A DNA stretch of 64,000 bases from Sisyra terminalis. Lineage: Eukaryota > Arthropoda > Insecta > Neuroptera > Sisyridae. Under the pieces are notes generated by a model that was not told the DNA's origin, ran no database searches, and worked only from the letters and a program-made list of their open reading frames with translations. The stretch spans positions 36,642,001 through 36,706,000 of the forward strand of contig OY292278.1 in assembly GCA_958496175.1 (NCBI GenBank), written 5' to 3'. The translations under genes and the position numbers were made by a program. Positions 44,655-58,800 of the stretch are shown here, piece after piece (the first letter of the stretch is position 1; every line of letters starts with the position of its first letter).

Positions 44655-45420
44655 GTCACGTGTCTGTTAAAAAAGAAACTTAAATACTTATCTTAAGTTA
44701 CTTTTTAAGACACATAAAAGATATTTTATTAATTACTTTACATACTTTGTAGGATCTAAGTATCGTAACGTATTAGGTAAAATTGTTTGGTAATCAGATA
44801 AAGTATTTTTTATCTATATTTATTTAGAAAATAAGGTATGGTATATAAGGTATGGTAATAAGATAATAAGATAATAACAAATAAGATATGGTAAGATAAG
44901 GTATGGCTAAGCAATTGACATCCCAACTCACTGAAAAAAAAACGATAGTAGATTAAAAGAAGAGGTATATATTAAATTTTAGAGAAATAAATACAATAAA
45001 ATTCTAAATGAAATAGAAAAATTTATAAAACCTTAAAAACATTCTAACAGCTAATTTTAGTAAAATAATAATAAGACAGTTAAAATTTGTCGAAATAAAA
45101 TTTTTAAAGTAAAAATTATTTTGTACAACCATATAATCAAGTACCCCATTTTATTGTTTACTTCATACTTTGTATTTAGTGACTTTTTGATACCTTAGAT
45201 ACTTTTTGGTATCTTAGTTACGGAATTTAAGGTATTTTTCGGCATTTAAGGTACTTTTTTAGTCACAAGATACAGTTTTTTCTAACAAATATATTTAAGA
45301 TACTTGTAACTTTTTACTAAAAAAAAAAGGAAGTAAGATACAGTTACTTAGACACTTTAATGTAACTAAGTTACTTCAAAGTGCCTAAGATACTTTTTTC
45401 TGACAACTCTGATTTTGTGT
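44655..45420. repeat. low-complexity repeat rich in GATACTT/AAGTATC
   Basis: Many spaced copies of AAGTATC, AAGATAC, GGTATC and AAGTTAC in both orientations, and GGTATGG/AAGATAA runs at 44835-44910. The right end (CTAAGATACTTTTTTCTGAC) and the left start (TGTCTGTTAAAAAAGAAAC) are loosely inverted, so it may be an old TIR element. No target duplication found. Confidence 0.35.
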
Positions 45421-46059
45421 AAAACATAAATATATGTAGTGATATTTTTTCATAAACTCTGTAGCCAATTGGGAACCTTTTACTGGTTCCATAATTTTGA
45501 AGATTTAATTCGAAAGAAATCTATTTTTTACGAATCACTTTTGGATAATAAAAAAGAAGAAAAAACTGGGTAACACATCATTCGTGTAGTTGCGGAACGA
45601 AAAAACAAATTTATTTGTACATAATCGTGTGAAGTATTGTAAAAAAGGTACTTATTAACGAATGATCAAGTATATTCAAAACATTATTTAAGATTCATCC
45701 TCCTATTGATGGAAAATTCTGTAAAAATTGGTGTAGGTTTCAAAATATTTTGACGATAACTCTTAAAGAGTACTATTTCGTTTCGAATTTAATTTTAATG
45801 GTATTAAAATTATAACTGAGATAACTGTTATATATGAATTCCTATATGTGTAGCATGATATATACCGAATGTATGAATTATCAAAAAAAGGAATGAAATA
45901 TCTAGAGAACTTTGAAATTGAACCGAGAAAAGTAATAAAAAAATCAAATTTACAAACATTGATAAATATTTAATTTCTTATTTCCAAGTCACTATTAATA
46001 AATTTATGAATGATTATTTATGTCGTATAATTCGATTTCTTTAATATTTCTTTAAAATT
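45421..46059. other. gene-free stretch
   Basis: AT-rich, no feature seen. Confidence 0.4.
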
Positions 46060-46685
46060 TAGCAAGAATAAAAAAAGAAGAAGAAAAAGAGTTTATGCTG
46101 GATGATGAAAATAATACTTGGAAGGACTTAAGAAAATGGAGGAGGAAAAAACAGAATTATAAGTCTCTCAAAAAATATTATGGACTATTCCGAATTTTCG
46201 GAACTAACTGTGCCAGGGAAAATCAAAATTATGGGGTCCTGGAATCATCAGTTAAATTTCTAAATGAAAACTTCATAGTTTACTTCAGTTACAAATAGTT
46301 TTTGCATAAAATAATAGAAGTAGAAGTATATATAAATAAAAATGTAACACAACAAATCATTAATTTATTAATTTACAAAACAAATATAACCAGATAAAAG
46401 GATTGGCAAGAATAAAAAAAAGAAGTAGAAAAAGGGTTCATGCTGGATGATGAAAATAATACTTTGAAGGACTTAAGAAAATAGAAGAGGAGAAACTAGA
46501 ATTGTAAGTCTGTCAGAAAGTGTTATGGACTATCCCGAATTTTTGGAACTAACCGTGCCAGATAAAATCAAAATCAGTGGGTCCTGGAATCAAGATTCAA
46601 ATCCCAAAATGTTTCATAATTTATTTTCATTCCTCAATACTTCATAGTTTATTTCTTTTATTAATAGTTTTTCCACAAAATATAA
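46060..46685. repeat. 345-bp tandem duplication
   Basis: Two diverged units about 345 bp apart (starting near 46061 and 46404), sharing GCTGGATGATGAAAATAATA, GGACTTAAGAAAAT, ATTATGGACTAT / GTTATGGACTAT and GGGTCCTGGAATCA. The first unit has a 67-codon frame (46095-46298) and the second is interrupted by stops, so this is not a conserved gene. Origin unknown. Confidence 0.6.
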
Positions 46686-49600
46686 CAAATAAAAGTACAT
46701 TTAAAAAAAGATTTAAAGTTATTTGACAAATGCTATCTTAATGTCAGATATTAACAAATTTTAAAATTAATTTAAATAATTTATAAAATAACTGTAAAAT
46801 CTTAAAAATAAAACTTAAACGTTCTAAAATCTCATGTATACGAGAATCTTTCAGTAGAATTGAAAAGCAAACAAAACTTTTGGAAGAAAAAATGAATATT
46901 CAATACTTTTATTAAAGTAATTAATAAGTTATCAAATTTCAAATGAAGCGCAACTATTTGGTTCTGATCTTGGATAAGTCATGACCGCAATGACCTCAAT
47001 GACGTTCTAAAGGTTCTTTACGTTCTTTACTTCCGATTCGCACTTTTTTTGCATCAATTAAACCGGTTTTGTTTTCTTTGCATTTATTTATTTCCAATCA
47101 TAAACCAGTTTTGGTGTAAATTGAGTATACAGATATAGTTTTTCCAATTATCTTAGTAATTTTAATTGTGTCCACGTTTATGTAAAACAAAATTTGAATC
47201 AAATTTCTTTAGTAAGTTAAGGTTTGGAAATGCGGGTTATTGATTTTATTTCTTAAGATCGATATTTATAAAGTAGTTTGATAGTGTTTTAAAGTGATGA
47301 GTGAACGTTGTGATAGTGTTTGGAACTGGAATGGCAATTTTGGAGTTGCAGCCAGGTGGAAATTGAATGCAGAATATAAGGTTCGATATATACCAATCAT
47401 GTCCTTATGCATTTCCCATTACCTAGTAGAAAATGTAAAATATTAATACCAAACTTTTATACTCATATAAAATAAATTCGAAATATCTTACGACTTACAA
47501 AGAGATATTCAATATTACTAACATTTTTTTTTGTTTCAGGTTAGTAACATTTTCATCTTTCCGTCATTGAATTGCAATATTTCCACTTGAACTTTCCGAG
47601 GAGTCAACTGTTGCATAACTTTACAGTAAGAGGAATACTTTTTGAAAATTATGAAACGTGATCAGATTGAATGCCACACTTTTGAACCACACAAAATTCC
47701 AAAGGCTTGCCATAACCAAATAGGGAAATTACAGGCTAACAACCCTTGTAACTATAAAAGAAAGGAAATCTTATAAAACTTTGGTTTTTAATTTCAAGAA
47801 AAAAGGAAGTTTAAAGGAAAACTTTCTATTTATAGAAAAGTACTCTTCAAATTTTATGCAATAAAACGATTAAGATCATAAATTTTGAAGGTTTATGATA
47901 AGGAGTTTAATGGGATAAGCTTATGGAAATGGTTTCCGAGAGATAACTAAAAGCTATTTTAGGGATACATTTGTATTATTTGAATACTTTGATTATACAA
48001 ATGTCAGTAGTAAATCTATTGGTTTTATAATAGAAAATGGTAAAGCTTGTTAAGCGCTCCAATTTTAGTTTTCTTACGGTTTCATTAATTTAATTTATAA
48101 CTGCAAGAATACTTTTATTACCATTATTTAAAAAAATAACTTTACTATGTTTATCGTCGGATTAATGTAAATATATCTTTGTATATCATTAGGACATCTT
48201 CATCCTGATGCCAGACTAATTATGAAATTTACTCTACTGTATAGCAATTATATCAATCTTTACATAGGTTCAGCAAGTTGTGTTAACCGAAGTTGACAGC
48301 CAAAATTAGGGATAGTCCGTAATATAATAGTATTTTATGTATTAGGAAAATTTGCCTCTAGAAATATCTATTATATCGCCATTATTCCTACGTTCTTTAC
48401 TCTAATTGTGATTTAAATTCGTATTTTAAAAGTTTTATTCCGGCAATTTTTTCCGTTTATTTCAATTTTAAACGATTTTCATATGGAGGTGCTTATCTAT
48501 TAAGGAGAACCTTAATGTTGAGAAGTCTATTAGTCGTTGGGTAAAAGTTCTATTAATTATGCCGTGAGAAGCGATCTCATTTCCATTTCAATTATATGTA
48601 ATTACATATATGAAAATTCCCTAAAATAACTGATTTCCCTCTATATTTAGCGTAGTTCGGAACAAATCTTGCGGATTTTTTTTTATTTCTTCGTATTTCA
48701 TGACATTCTTTCTTATGGTCTATTTTCTACTTTACAGTAGATCTTTAGCAAAAGAACCTAACTATCCTGCATTTTCCGGAATTGGAAAATTAGTTATTTC
48801 TGTACAATTTTGAAATAGGTTGACTTTTTCAATGTCAGGATTATTGCACAATTAATTATTGGATCAAAAAAGGAATACTATTGCGTCAATTAATGTTTCT
48901 AGTTCATCAATATCGGTAGGATATGTTTTTGAAGTAATTCTCAGCTGATAGTTGATTGAGTTTTCATGGATATTTCTATCTCTTGCTCAGATGGTTCTTG
49001 GGATAAAATGGGAGGCAATTTTATCCCCTTCTCTGATCTCCTGCATTTACAAGACTCAGCATTTATCCCAGTATTGTTAATAGATCTTCAGACTTCCTTT
49101 TTCCCCAGATTTAGGAGTCTTTTGTAATGTTTCCTTGAAGATTACTTTATCTGATATTTTCTGATCATTTCTGCAGAATTTTAAGATGTTTTATGAGTAT
49201 TTAATTATATATTTCTATGAAGTTGTTTCACGTAATATTTTTGAAATTTGATGACAAAACTCTTTAGTAAATGTTATCGAGGGTGCAGTTTATTTTCCTT
49301 CTATTTCTTTGTACTAAAAATTAAATTATAGTTTTTGCCCAAACGACACATGAAACCTAAATAGTATAGTAATAGAATTTTTTTCTACTAATATATTCCT
49401 TAAATTTCAACTTCTATATTTGGGACACACCGTATACTTTATAATCCTATGGTGAGGTATAATATCATTTTCTAAGTCTGATATATTCTAAGCATCCACC
49501 GTATAAATTAACCTAGAGTTTATCAGGAGAGCAATAAATAGCTATTTAATATGTAATAAATAATCTAAAGCACTGAATAACTTTCGCTAATGAAAATGAG

Positions 49601-50460
49601 AGTTATTCTACTTTTTACTAACGAAACTATCGTTTGGATCCTGGACTTTTCAATGGAAAAAAATCATTTTCAATAAATACCACAAATGTAATTATTTTCC
49701 ATGTTTTAACTTTCAGAATTGACTTTTTTATTTTAAACTGCATGGAATTGAAGCTTTTGTGATTTTTTTTTCTATAATTATAAATATAATTAAATTATGT
49801 CAATGAACAAAACTAACTCAAAAATTGACAACGATGGCACGTTCCAGTTATAGCCAGAAGGCAGTTGTATAGCAAAATGTTTAAAATTTAAATATTTTTA
49901 AAATTTATGAACAATTTTTCACTGCCCTAAATTCAAATGAGAAAAAATAAATATTCTAGTTAATATTAATTTCTATAATGACTTTAAATACAGGTTTTGG
50001 TCTTTGTATTGATTAATAGGTATTAGAAGATATACGTAGTACGTATTATTCTAAAAATGATTTTTTGTAAAGCTTCTTATGTTTTGAAAAGAAAATTGAA
50101 TTGAAATATTTTTGTGGAAAAAATAATTTTTCTCTTATTAAAAATAAGCTGAAGAATGAATGGACTTAATACACATTTATATTATAAGATAAGTCATTTT
50201 TGAGTTTTCCTTACAGTTCCTCATTATTTTGTATGACTTTTTAAATTGAGATGATTTTTATTGATAGATCTTGGAAATTGCTAAAGAATATTTTAAGTAA
50301 TAACAGGAAATAGATAAATAGAACTTTTTTTTTAATTTCATTGGATAAATCTAAAATTTATGGAACTTTTTGGAACTTGGTAAATCTTAGGAACGTTTCT
50401 CATGCTTTAATTTATCTCCGTTTGACAATTATTGACGATTAGATTCCTTATTGATTATAT
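46686..50460. other. gene-free stretch
   Basis: Uniformly AT-rich. No gene, RNA or named repeat recognised. Confidence 0.4.
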
Positions 50461-50708
50461 TTATACAATATATGAAATATATTGAAATCTTCTTTATGTA
50501 ATATAATTTACAAAAGTAATCAACAAACATAAATTTGAACAAAAGAACAAAAGGTCAAACAATTTTATGTTTGACGTATTGCCCAGATGTGTATTTCGAT
50601 TTCCAAGCAATCATTGTTGGAATTTTTGTTTAAGTTTATGTTTAAAGATTAGTTTTGTAAATTATATTACATAAATAAGACCACAATATATTTCATTTAT
50701 TGTATAAG
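50461..50708 (-). repeat. P-family element, copy P5
   Basis: 248 bp with about 48-bp imperfect terminal inverted repeats (TTATACAATATATGAAATA at left; TTTCATTTATTGTATAA at right). The reverse-oriented core at 50580-50620 keeps CGAAATAC and CATCTGGGCAAT, but the CTGANGA part is lost. The most complete copy after P1. Confidence 0.65.
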
Positions 50709-53700
50709 GTTGGTAAGTGCTTAAGTAATATCGCCCATCCTTAATTAACTAATTTTTCCCGGGTTCTTGTGTAGGAGTTTTGCATTATTAGGTTGCAGAG
50801 TAAAGTTTTCTTAAATCACAATTTTTGAGAACTTTTTAGTTCCTGGTTGGTTAACCAATAGGATTAGGAATTTTTGATAGTTATTAGACTGTCTTTCATA
50901 TATTTGATATCACTTCCTCTCTTAATATTTTATTATTTAATGTTTAATCAATCTTAGCTGATATTAATTGGAAAACTCAAAATTATCGAAAGTGAACCTA
51001 AAAAAGCTCATTCTACATTAATGAACATCTAATGTACTTAGATAAACATTGAAAATGTTTTTGATGGTAACTTTGCGTTACTATCTTGTAATATTCGAAG
51101 AGCATACAATATCAAATATGGAATTTTTGAGGCATTTTCTAACCTTTACAATATTGATTTCCAGAATAATGCCGTTTTTCTATTTTTTTTACGAGTAAAC
51201 AAGTTACTCCAATCATAAAATGTCTTTAGTACGACTGTAAACTAATTCATAAAGAAACAAACTGTAGTTGAATGCTTAAGGGTTTAGAAACGACATTACT
51301 TTCCAGTCCCCTTAATATTATCATTATACCCATTGATAAAAACTTTCACTCGTTTTTATGATATTAAAAATCGTTAATCCTTGTAACTAACTAAATGAAT
51401 TATTTAGTTGCACGTTGAGATTGGACTAGAAAACAAAGTTTGACACCATATAAAACTAGTCATATGGGAAAGAGAGGCAGAAAATATGGCTTTAAGGGCA
51501 CACAATATTAGTTTGAACTAAACTTTGTAATTGAAATTCAAAATTATCGTTTAGAATTTCGTAATTTCATAATATTATTCACTCTCAAAAGATTATATGG
51601 ATGAGAAAATAACGCAACATTAAATGATGAAATAAATAAATTTTTTTTACAAAAATAAATATTAGGGTACATAAGGTAACTTGTTTTATGTTTTCATGGG
51701 TTTTAGGAAAATATTTTCTTATATGAAAACCCACAAACACCGTTTACAAATTTGCCTTCAATTAATAAATCGAGGATTATATAAACCGCGTTGTATTAAT
51801 ATATTATGTGATGTAGTTTAAGGCATAAAGTTAAAGTTTCATTTTGAAAGTAATTCACTTATAATTATTATAATTTTGAGATTATATTAATTATTGTAGG
51901 AGTGTAGTTAGTTAGATTTTGATATTACATAACTAAGAACGCACATAAAATTATGTTTGAGATTTCATATTAATTTGGACCATATTTGGAAAATATAGTT
52001 TAAGCAAAACTAACTTGAAATAATATACTGCAATAATGATAAGATAGAAAATTTCAAAGCGAAATCTTAATAAAATTTTCTTATTTAATTAAATGTTTGT
52101 TAATTTGATTTGGCTCGCATTTGAAATATACGAGAATGTATATTGTAAAATAGAAACAATTTGGATTTAACTTAATATTTCAGGGAGGTGGGTGGTACGG
52201 TAGGGGATGATGTGAGTGCTAGTTTTGTGTAGCTTGGATTTTGTATGAAGGATATGAAAGCTTGGAGGAGCTTTAAAGTTAAAGTGCAATTGAAGACAAT
52301 GGCGAAATAACGCGAAAACGGAACTGAGCTTTCCGACACCTCGCCTTATCATTCCACCCCACTTTGTGTCGGATGGGGTGCAAATGCCACATTACATACG
52401 AGCTTTTCTGTGTCTGTCTTGATTTGTGTGGAGTTCTTCAACATTTATGAGTTGCTTTAGGGCTGTTTTGCAACTATGACACAATAGTTTATAATATTAA
52501 TATGAAATTATAACTAACTTACGTTCCGAGAAATTGAGACGTGGTACAGTAAAGCTTTTTTTTTCGGCGGGTTGGAAAGAAAATGGGATTCCCGATGACG
52601 AAACTTTTTGTCGTTCGTTTGATACCATTATCTACACTTATTGAATAATGTTGGGGCAAAAGTTTTCTCAAAAATTGCTCGAGATAAGCGGAAAAAAGAA
52701 CAGGAAGTTGAAGGAAATTCCCTGCGAAAAAAATTCTTGGAAAAGAAATTCCATAATTCATAGAGATGTGCTCATCGTTTATTAGCTCTAGTCTCATAAA
52801 GATAAATTTTTCGAGATCGTTAATATTTACGTATAACTTGTCCGAGAGGGTGAATCGGACGTCTTATCGATGAAAAACGGGTTTCGTAACAGGATACCCG
52901 GGAAGAGGGAGCTGACCCATTTAACTTATTGAAAAAGTTTCAATGTTCAAAATCGAGTAATAAATTTTTTTAAAGACATTTTTTTCTCAAAAGCGACTCT
53001 CGACTTCACTGTATTTGTAGCAGAGGGTACGAGGGAATTTTAATTTTCCCGAGAAAAACCTCCATTTACGAATTGAATAGTGTTTTGTGTGCATCGAAAA
53101 AGATACCAAGCACCACCACCGGACATGTTGGATGTTTTCGGGATAAAAAAGGAAAATATTCAATCCCAAATTTTCGAACGATAACGAAAGGTATCAATGA
53201 ATTGAAGAGAAAAAAACATACCCCACATGAACGAATGAATGAGTTTCTCCTGAATTCCTTTTCCGGTTTTTTTCAGTTTTTCACCAAAAACATCCCTTAT
53301 TTTTTTTTTCTAAAATGATTAAAAACATCGAACATCAAATTTGAGTGCTCGTCTTTTGTTTTCTATTTTGAAAGCTCCAGTGAAGGATTTACGTAAATAT
53401 TTATAAATATTTAAAGCAGACGAATTCGTAAATAGGTTTTAGGGAAATCGAAATCAAGAAAAAGATTGCAAATAGAGAAAAAAAGGAAAGTATAGGGATA
53501 GCAAGTTGTTGCGGAAGGGATGAGATAAAAAGATTTTTCTGTTCGGACGAAACGAAAACGAATTTTTCGATTGGCTGCCAACCGTCTGTATATGTAAATA
53601 TCATGGATTTCACGTTCATTTGTTTAGCCATCTTGATTTTCCACTGTTTCCTTTCACTTGTTTTTGGAATTCTTTTGTTTCATATTTGCATAGTAATTAA

Positions 53701-55769
53701 ATAAAGATGAGGTGAAATTTGTTGGATCGGTTTTTTTTTTTTAGGTTTTATAGCCGAATAGGTTACAAGAGAACCGTAGGGGGTTGAATACGGCAAGATT
53801 CGAGTGGGTGAGGTTTGAGACTTTCTGACAAAAGTTGTTAACTAAAAATAATGTAACATTATTATTTATTAATCATTGGAAATATTAAATCAATTTTTAT
53901 AGACCGAGGGGTTGGTCGTAGGCAGGGGGTATAACATTGGCTCGATTCGATCAAAATATTGGACAAGAAAAATAAAATATTTAAGAGGCGAAACAAGTAA
54001 ACTTTTTCTTGGACTTGGGATATATGTGTTGGAAAAGAGATATTGTGGCGTTATTTTTCTATCTTCCTCGCACACATTCGACATCGATAAATGAATTGGG
54101 ATGGCGTAATTAATCATTTTGCTTTCGGTTTCGAAATGGCGGCTCTCGGACTCTGTGTGTCCACTTCACGTAAATGCCAAATAAATCAATTAATATTTGT
54201 AGCGATATTTATTTTCATGAATCTCATGCTGATTCACGAGAAACCAAAAACAAAAAAAAAATAATAAAACTACAGTCTACGGTATAAAAGTGGGACGCAG
54301 AGGGGAAATAGTGTGAAAAAAATTCGATAAATCCCGGCAGGTTTATGCGTTTTTTTGGTTTTCTTTTCCCGTTCGTACGCTGGGGATTAGATGGAAATGG
54401 GAGTGATATTCCTTCGGGGCCTTTCAGTTTTACTTCAATATAAATATAAAAAAAAAACTAATAAATATATTTATATAGAAATAACAGATTTTCCCGTTGG
54501 ATGGAAATAAAACGAGACAAAGAAAATTATTTTTGGATTTTTCAATCAAACGAGCTTTTCTGGAAATTTGATCAAATCAAAATGGCAATTTTTGTTTTTG
54601 TCTCTTTTGAAAGTCTATCGTTTCTGTAAATTGGTTTTACATACTTTAAAATTCATGGTTTGGAATGTCTGGCATTGTAAGCAATCAATTCTTTCCTATT
54701 CTTTCTTAAGACCCCTTGATAAGGGTTGAAAAAGTTTAGATTTTCCACAGTAAACTATTAGAATATCTTGATATTCTAATATCATTCCCGTAAATTCAAA
54801 ATTCTTGTTTTAAGTAACAAATTTTTGTGAAATTAGTTCGCAATATTTTGAATTTTTAAAGAAGAAGAAAGAGTTTTTTTTTTTAAAAAAAAGATATAGG
54901 TTCCGTTAAAGGCTATCCGGCATATCGCCTTTAAAATTTTGGGATAAGCCTCAGGGAATTTGATTCTTTTGCTTTGAATGATCATCACATCCGGAACTTA
55001 CTTAAAATATCATTTTACTTTTGATTAAAGAATAAACAGTAAAATACCTTACAATTTTTATCAGATGATAAAGGGGTGTACGGGATTTAGACACCATTTA
55101 AATTGTAAATGTTATTTTTTTAAAGGGATTGACTTACAATTGATGTGTTAATCGAAATATTGTTGAAATGTTGAATTTAGTTTTTCATCGCATATATTTT
55201 GGTTCTTCCAGAACCTAAGTAAAAGGTGACTTCAGAATTTCCATTTAGTATACTCTATAGATGATCAAACCTCTTAATGTACTTTATTAGTGGTAAACAA
55301 TATACACAAATACCAACCATAAGCATCAAAACTTCTTCTCATTTTCAAAATTATGTCACCAACTATCACTCCTATAAAAATTGAGGACGAAATGGTGAAG
55401 CAAGGGGTGAAGGTTCTTCATTTAGCAATAGCATTTGAAATTTGTTTCACTCTTCTGAAATGAACTTTTTACTACAACTACCCTAATATGTTTGCACTTC
55501 TCTCTAGCATTGTCAAAATATTTTTGGCTGTAATTTAGGATTCATTTTCTTGATATCTTTTTTTAACGTTTTTTACTTATTGCTGATTTGGCTTTCCAGT
55601 TTGGCTAATGTCGATTTAGCTGATAAATTGTCAGATTCATTTGACACTTGTTAAGGGTTGATCATTAAGTCACTTAAAACACTTAAAACACTTTTATGTT
55701 TTGTTTTTAGTTTTATGTTTATCCATATTAACGTAAGTACAATACTTTTTAAAATATTCTTTTTAATTG
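50709..55769. other. gene-free stretch
   Basis: No gene. 52100-54600 is a long GC-richer, CpG-containing, transposon-free block with several 60-90-codon frames and no recognisable domain. TATAAAAG near 54284 is not followed by a gene that I can identify. Confidence 0.4.
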
Positions 55770-55840
55770 TTATTTACCATCGCTTTAGATCTTTAGCGAC
55801 TCTAGGGTTAATTAAAATCGTAAATCGAGATATATCACAA
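55770..55840 (-). mobile_element. SINE fragment, copy S4
   Basis: Antisense piece of the SINE body only: CTTTAGCGACTCTAGGGTTA and AATCGTAAATCGAGATA match the reverse complement of the S1/S2 body. The tRNA-like head is absent. Confidence 0.45.
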
Positions 55841-58800
55841 TTAAGCCATAATTATTATCAAATAAATTTTGTCAATGATTGGATCATTGACGTGTTAAAT
55901 AGGGTAAGTTAGGATAGGATAGGATAGAGTTGGTTAAATTGGATAAGTGTTGAGTAGGAATAAGAATTTTCTTCGAACAGAATAGCTGAAGAACTTTTAT
56001 CATTTATGTACTTTGGGAACCAAACGAAATCCTTCCTCATCTTATCTCTTTTTTCAAGTAATTTTATTTTGTCAAGTTAAATACAGATTTTTTTTTGCTA
56101 ATTTCTTATTTAGGTATAATAAGTGGGTCTCTTTTTTGAGATTCACGATTTTGTTTATTAGAGCTTTACAATATCTCTTTAGTGACTCTATAAGATTTTA
56201 AATAATTCTTAAACGACGCTGATTGGAAAAAAATTTCAGAGTTTTAAAAAAACTGGAAATCTGGTTAGCTATTGGCGAAAAAGAAAACGAACTTTTGGTA
56301 ATGGACTATTTATTTATACGATTGAATAAACTTACGTGATAATAAAAGCAAGAAAACCGAAATATATGAAGATACCAAGGACACAGGGTTCCTTTAAAAT
56401 ATTTGTAAAACTAAGATGTAAAACATTGTAATGCAATTCAAATATTCCGGAATCATCATTCCTAAAGATAAACAATCTATGTTGCTATGCCAAAAATTGC
56501 TTTTTGAACTAGAAGAATCTCGAGTTTCAAAAATTTGAACTGGAATTTCTAAACTAGTTAATAAAGTGCTTCTTCTGGACATCTGGTATAATATAAGTTC
56601 TATATAAATCAAAAATATTAGGGAACAAATCATAAGTGATGTATATATATATGTATATATCAGGGAAGAAAGTATGATATAGGGAAAAGAAAATTTATAC
56701 GGGAAATTATAATTTTATAAAATTTTCAAGAAAAATTGGTGATGACACTTAAATAGGCCTAAAAGAAAAAGGGTTGCATGGAATGTTATAAATGGAGAAC
56801 TGGAAGGATTCGAGAAAAAAAGATAATGAAAGTTTGTCATTTGTCAAGGTTTGTTGTCTTGTTATTGGGATGAATTATCCCGTAAATACAGCTGCTTTGC
56901 TGCCGTTAGGCAGAAAAAAATGGGAGAAATAAATTTTGTATCATTATTTTTATTTTGGGTTTAATCCTAGTGGCGATCTTGATCGCGTAGCCATTAGCAG
57001 GCTGGAGAAGTTTTATGTTCATTTCTTGATGAATCGGATATCTACAATCTGATCACCAACTAAGAATTTAATTGGTTTTACTGCAAAATATATACCTGCA
57101 AAAACCTGAGGATTGTCACGTTTTGTTTACGTTTTAGAGTATTTCCATGATATTTGGGTAATTATTGCATAGAAATAGGTTTTCAAAAAAATTAGTGTTA
57201 AAGTATAAATCATTAATAGAGATATCAAATGATACCAGTGCTTTGAATATCCTAGTTTGAAAACTTGTTGCAATTCGAAATTATTTATTCCATCCTGTTT
57301 GTTTCCATTTTTATAAACCTTCCCAAACAAAACGAAAAATAAATAGAAAAAAAAAACAAGCAGCTTTAAATCACTAATCATCATGATTCATTTAAAAAGA
57401 AAGAAACAGAGTCGTTAATCTATTGTTCCGTTTCCCGGTTCATGCGATTGCGTTCCGTTTGAAAACATAAATTCCCCGCTATATTCAACGGGACGTGAAC
57501 CGTTCGTCTTTTCCGATTAAATATTTGATGATTTGTATAAAATCTTTATCAAAATCCATCTCTGTTGCACTCCCCGCACGAATCTGCACACCCACCAACT
57601 CTATTCATTCTGCCCGTATTAAATGAATGAAATGCTAGTTTATTACCCGACGAATACGAAATGCACATATTACAAAATATAGACAGACTATAAAAGAATA
57701 GCAAACGTGAACGACAGACAGACAGACAGACAATTGTTACGACAATCGCTAGCACACTAATAAATCACAGAAAGCTACTCTAGCAAATGAGAAAAGAAAA
57801 ATATCGAAAGACCGAGAAGCAGCGATGGGAAAAAATGAATCAAAAATTATAATGAGGAAAAACTATTAAACAAAAAAAAAAAAAATTTTTTCTTGTTTTC
57901 TACGTTCCCGGTTTTTCATTTTCTTCCCTCATCCATTCATTTCGTTGTGTTCGGTGAAGAAAATTAAAATTTTCCTTTCGCGAAATTTCATTCGATACCC
58001 TCGAAATATAAAACATTATATTAATTAATTTCACGGTGGAAACTTTCAGCGAAATTTTCCCTAATTAAGAAAATTTCCAATTACAAAACAAATGAATGGG
58101 AAAAACAAAATTTCGAAAACAAATTTAATAATCAACGGTTTGTATTTGTTTTTGTTGTCAGTCATCTTTTTCGTGGTGGTAACACCCGCGATTGTTTTCC
58201 GAGAAAAACACTTGAACGACGCATACTGTATGAAAAACGCTTGGCTCCATAATAAAATATTTGATTACTATCTTGACATATAATAATTTAAATGTTTCCT
58301 GCGTATAATTTTCCGATTTTTCGTTTCATTTATCATGTGACTGGTCTCATGGTTTTCCGCATTTTTCCGCGATATTCAACTGTTTTTCAATTTCGTTTCG
58401 AACCCTTAATAATAAAGAAGTCAAGTGAAAAAGATTTTGGTTTGAATTGTTGAGTAATAACTGGTGTGATTCGGCGATAAACTAGAATCACTTTGGGGGA
58501 TGTGATTCGGTGGGGGTTTGTTGTTCGACTCGGGGGTGCCACTGCGGATGGGGTTGATTTACATGATTATGGGAGACTTTGAGGGTAATCAGCGACAATC
58601 GTCGAGTGTGTATGTGGTCGATCGAATATCACGCACTGTCGTTAGGAAATTAGGTTATGTTCGATTCCGGCTTATATAATATATCTAGAGGCTTGTGAAA
58701 AATAAATGAGCACATAGACGATAAATAACAGACTTTCCTCATCCATAAATAAGTCAAATCTCTAATTTTCCTTTTCTACGCATAGCGCGTGCATTCTAGC

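Noticed and set aside
47297..47446. Possible small protein starting MSERCDSVWN
   Set aside because: 49 codons with no family, no consensus splice donor in the frame, and an AT-rich stop-terminated end; expected by chance.
58092..58283. 63-codon frame with a hydrophobic segment
   Set aside because: No recognisable family, no promoter or splice context; AT-rich DNA often encodes hydrophobic runs.
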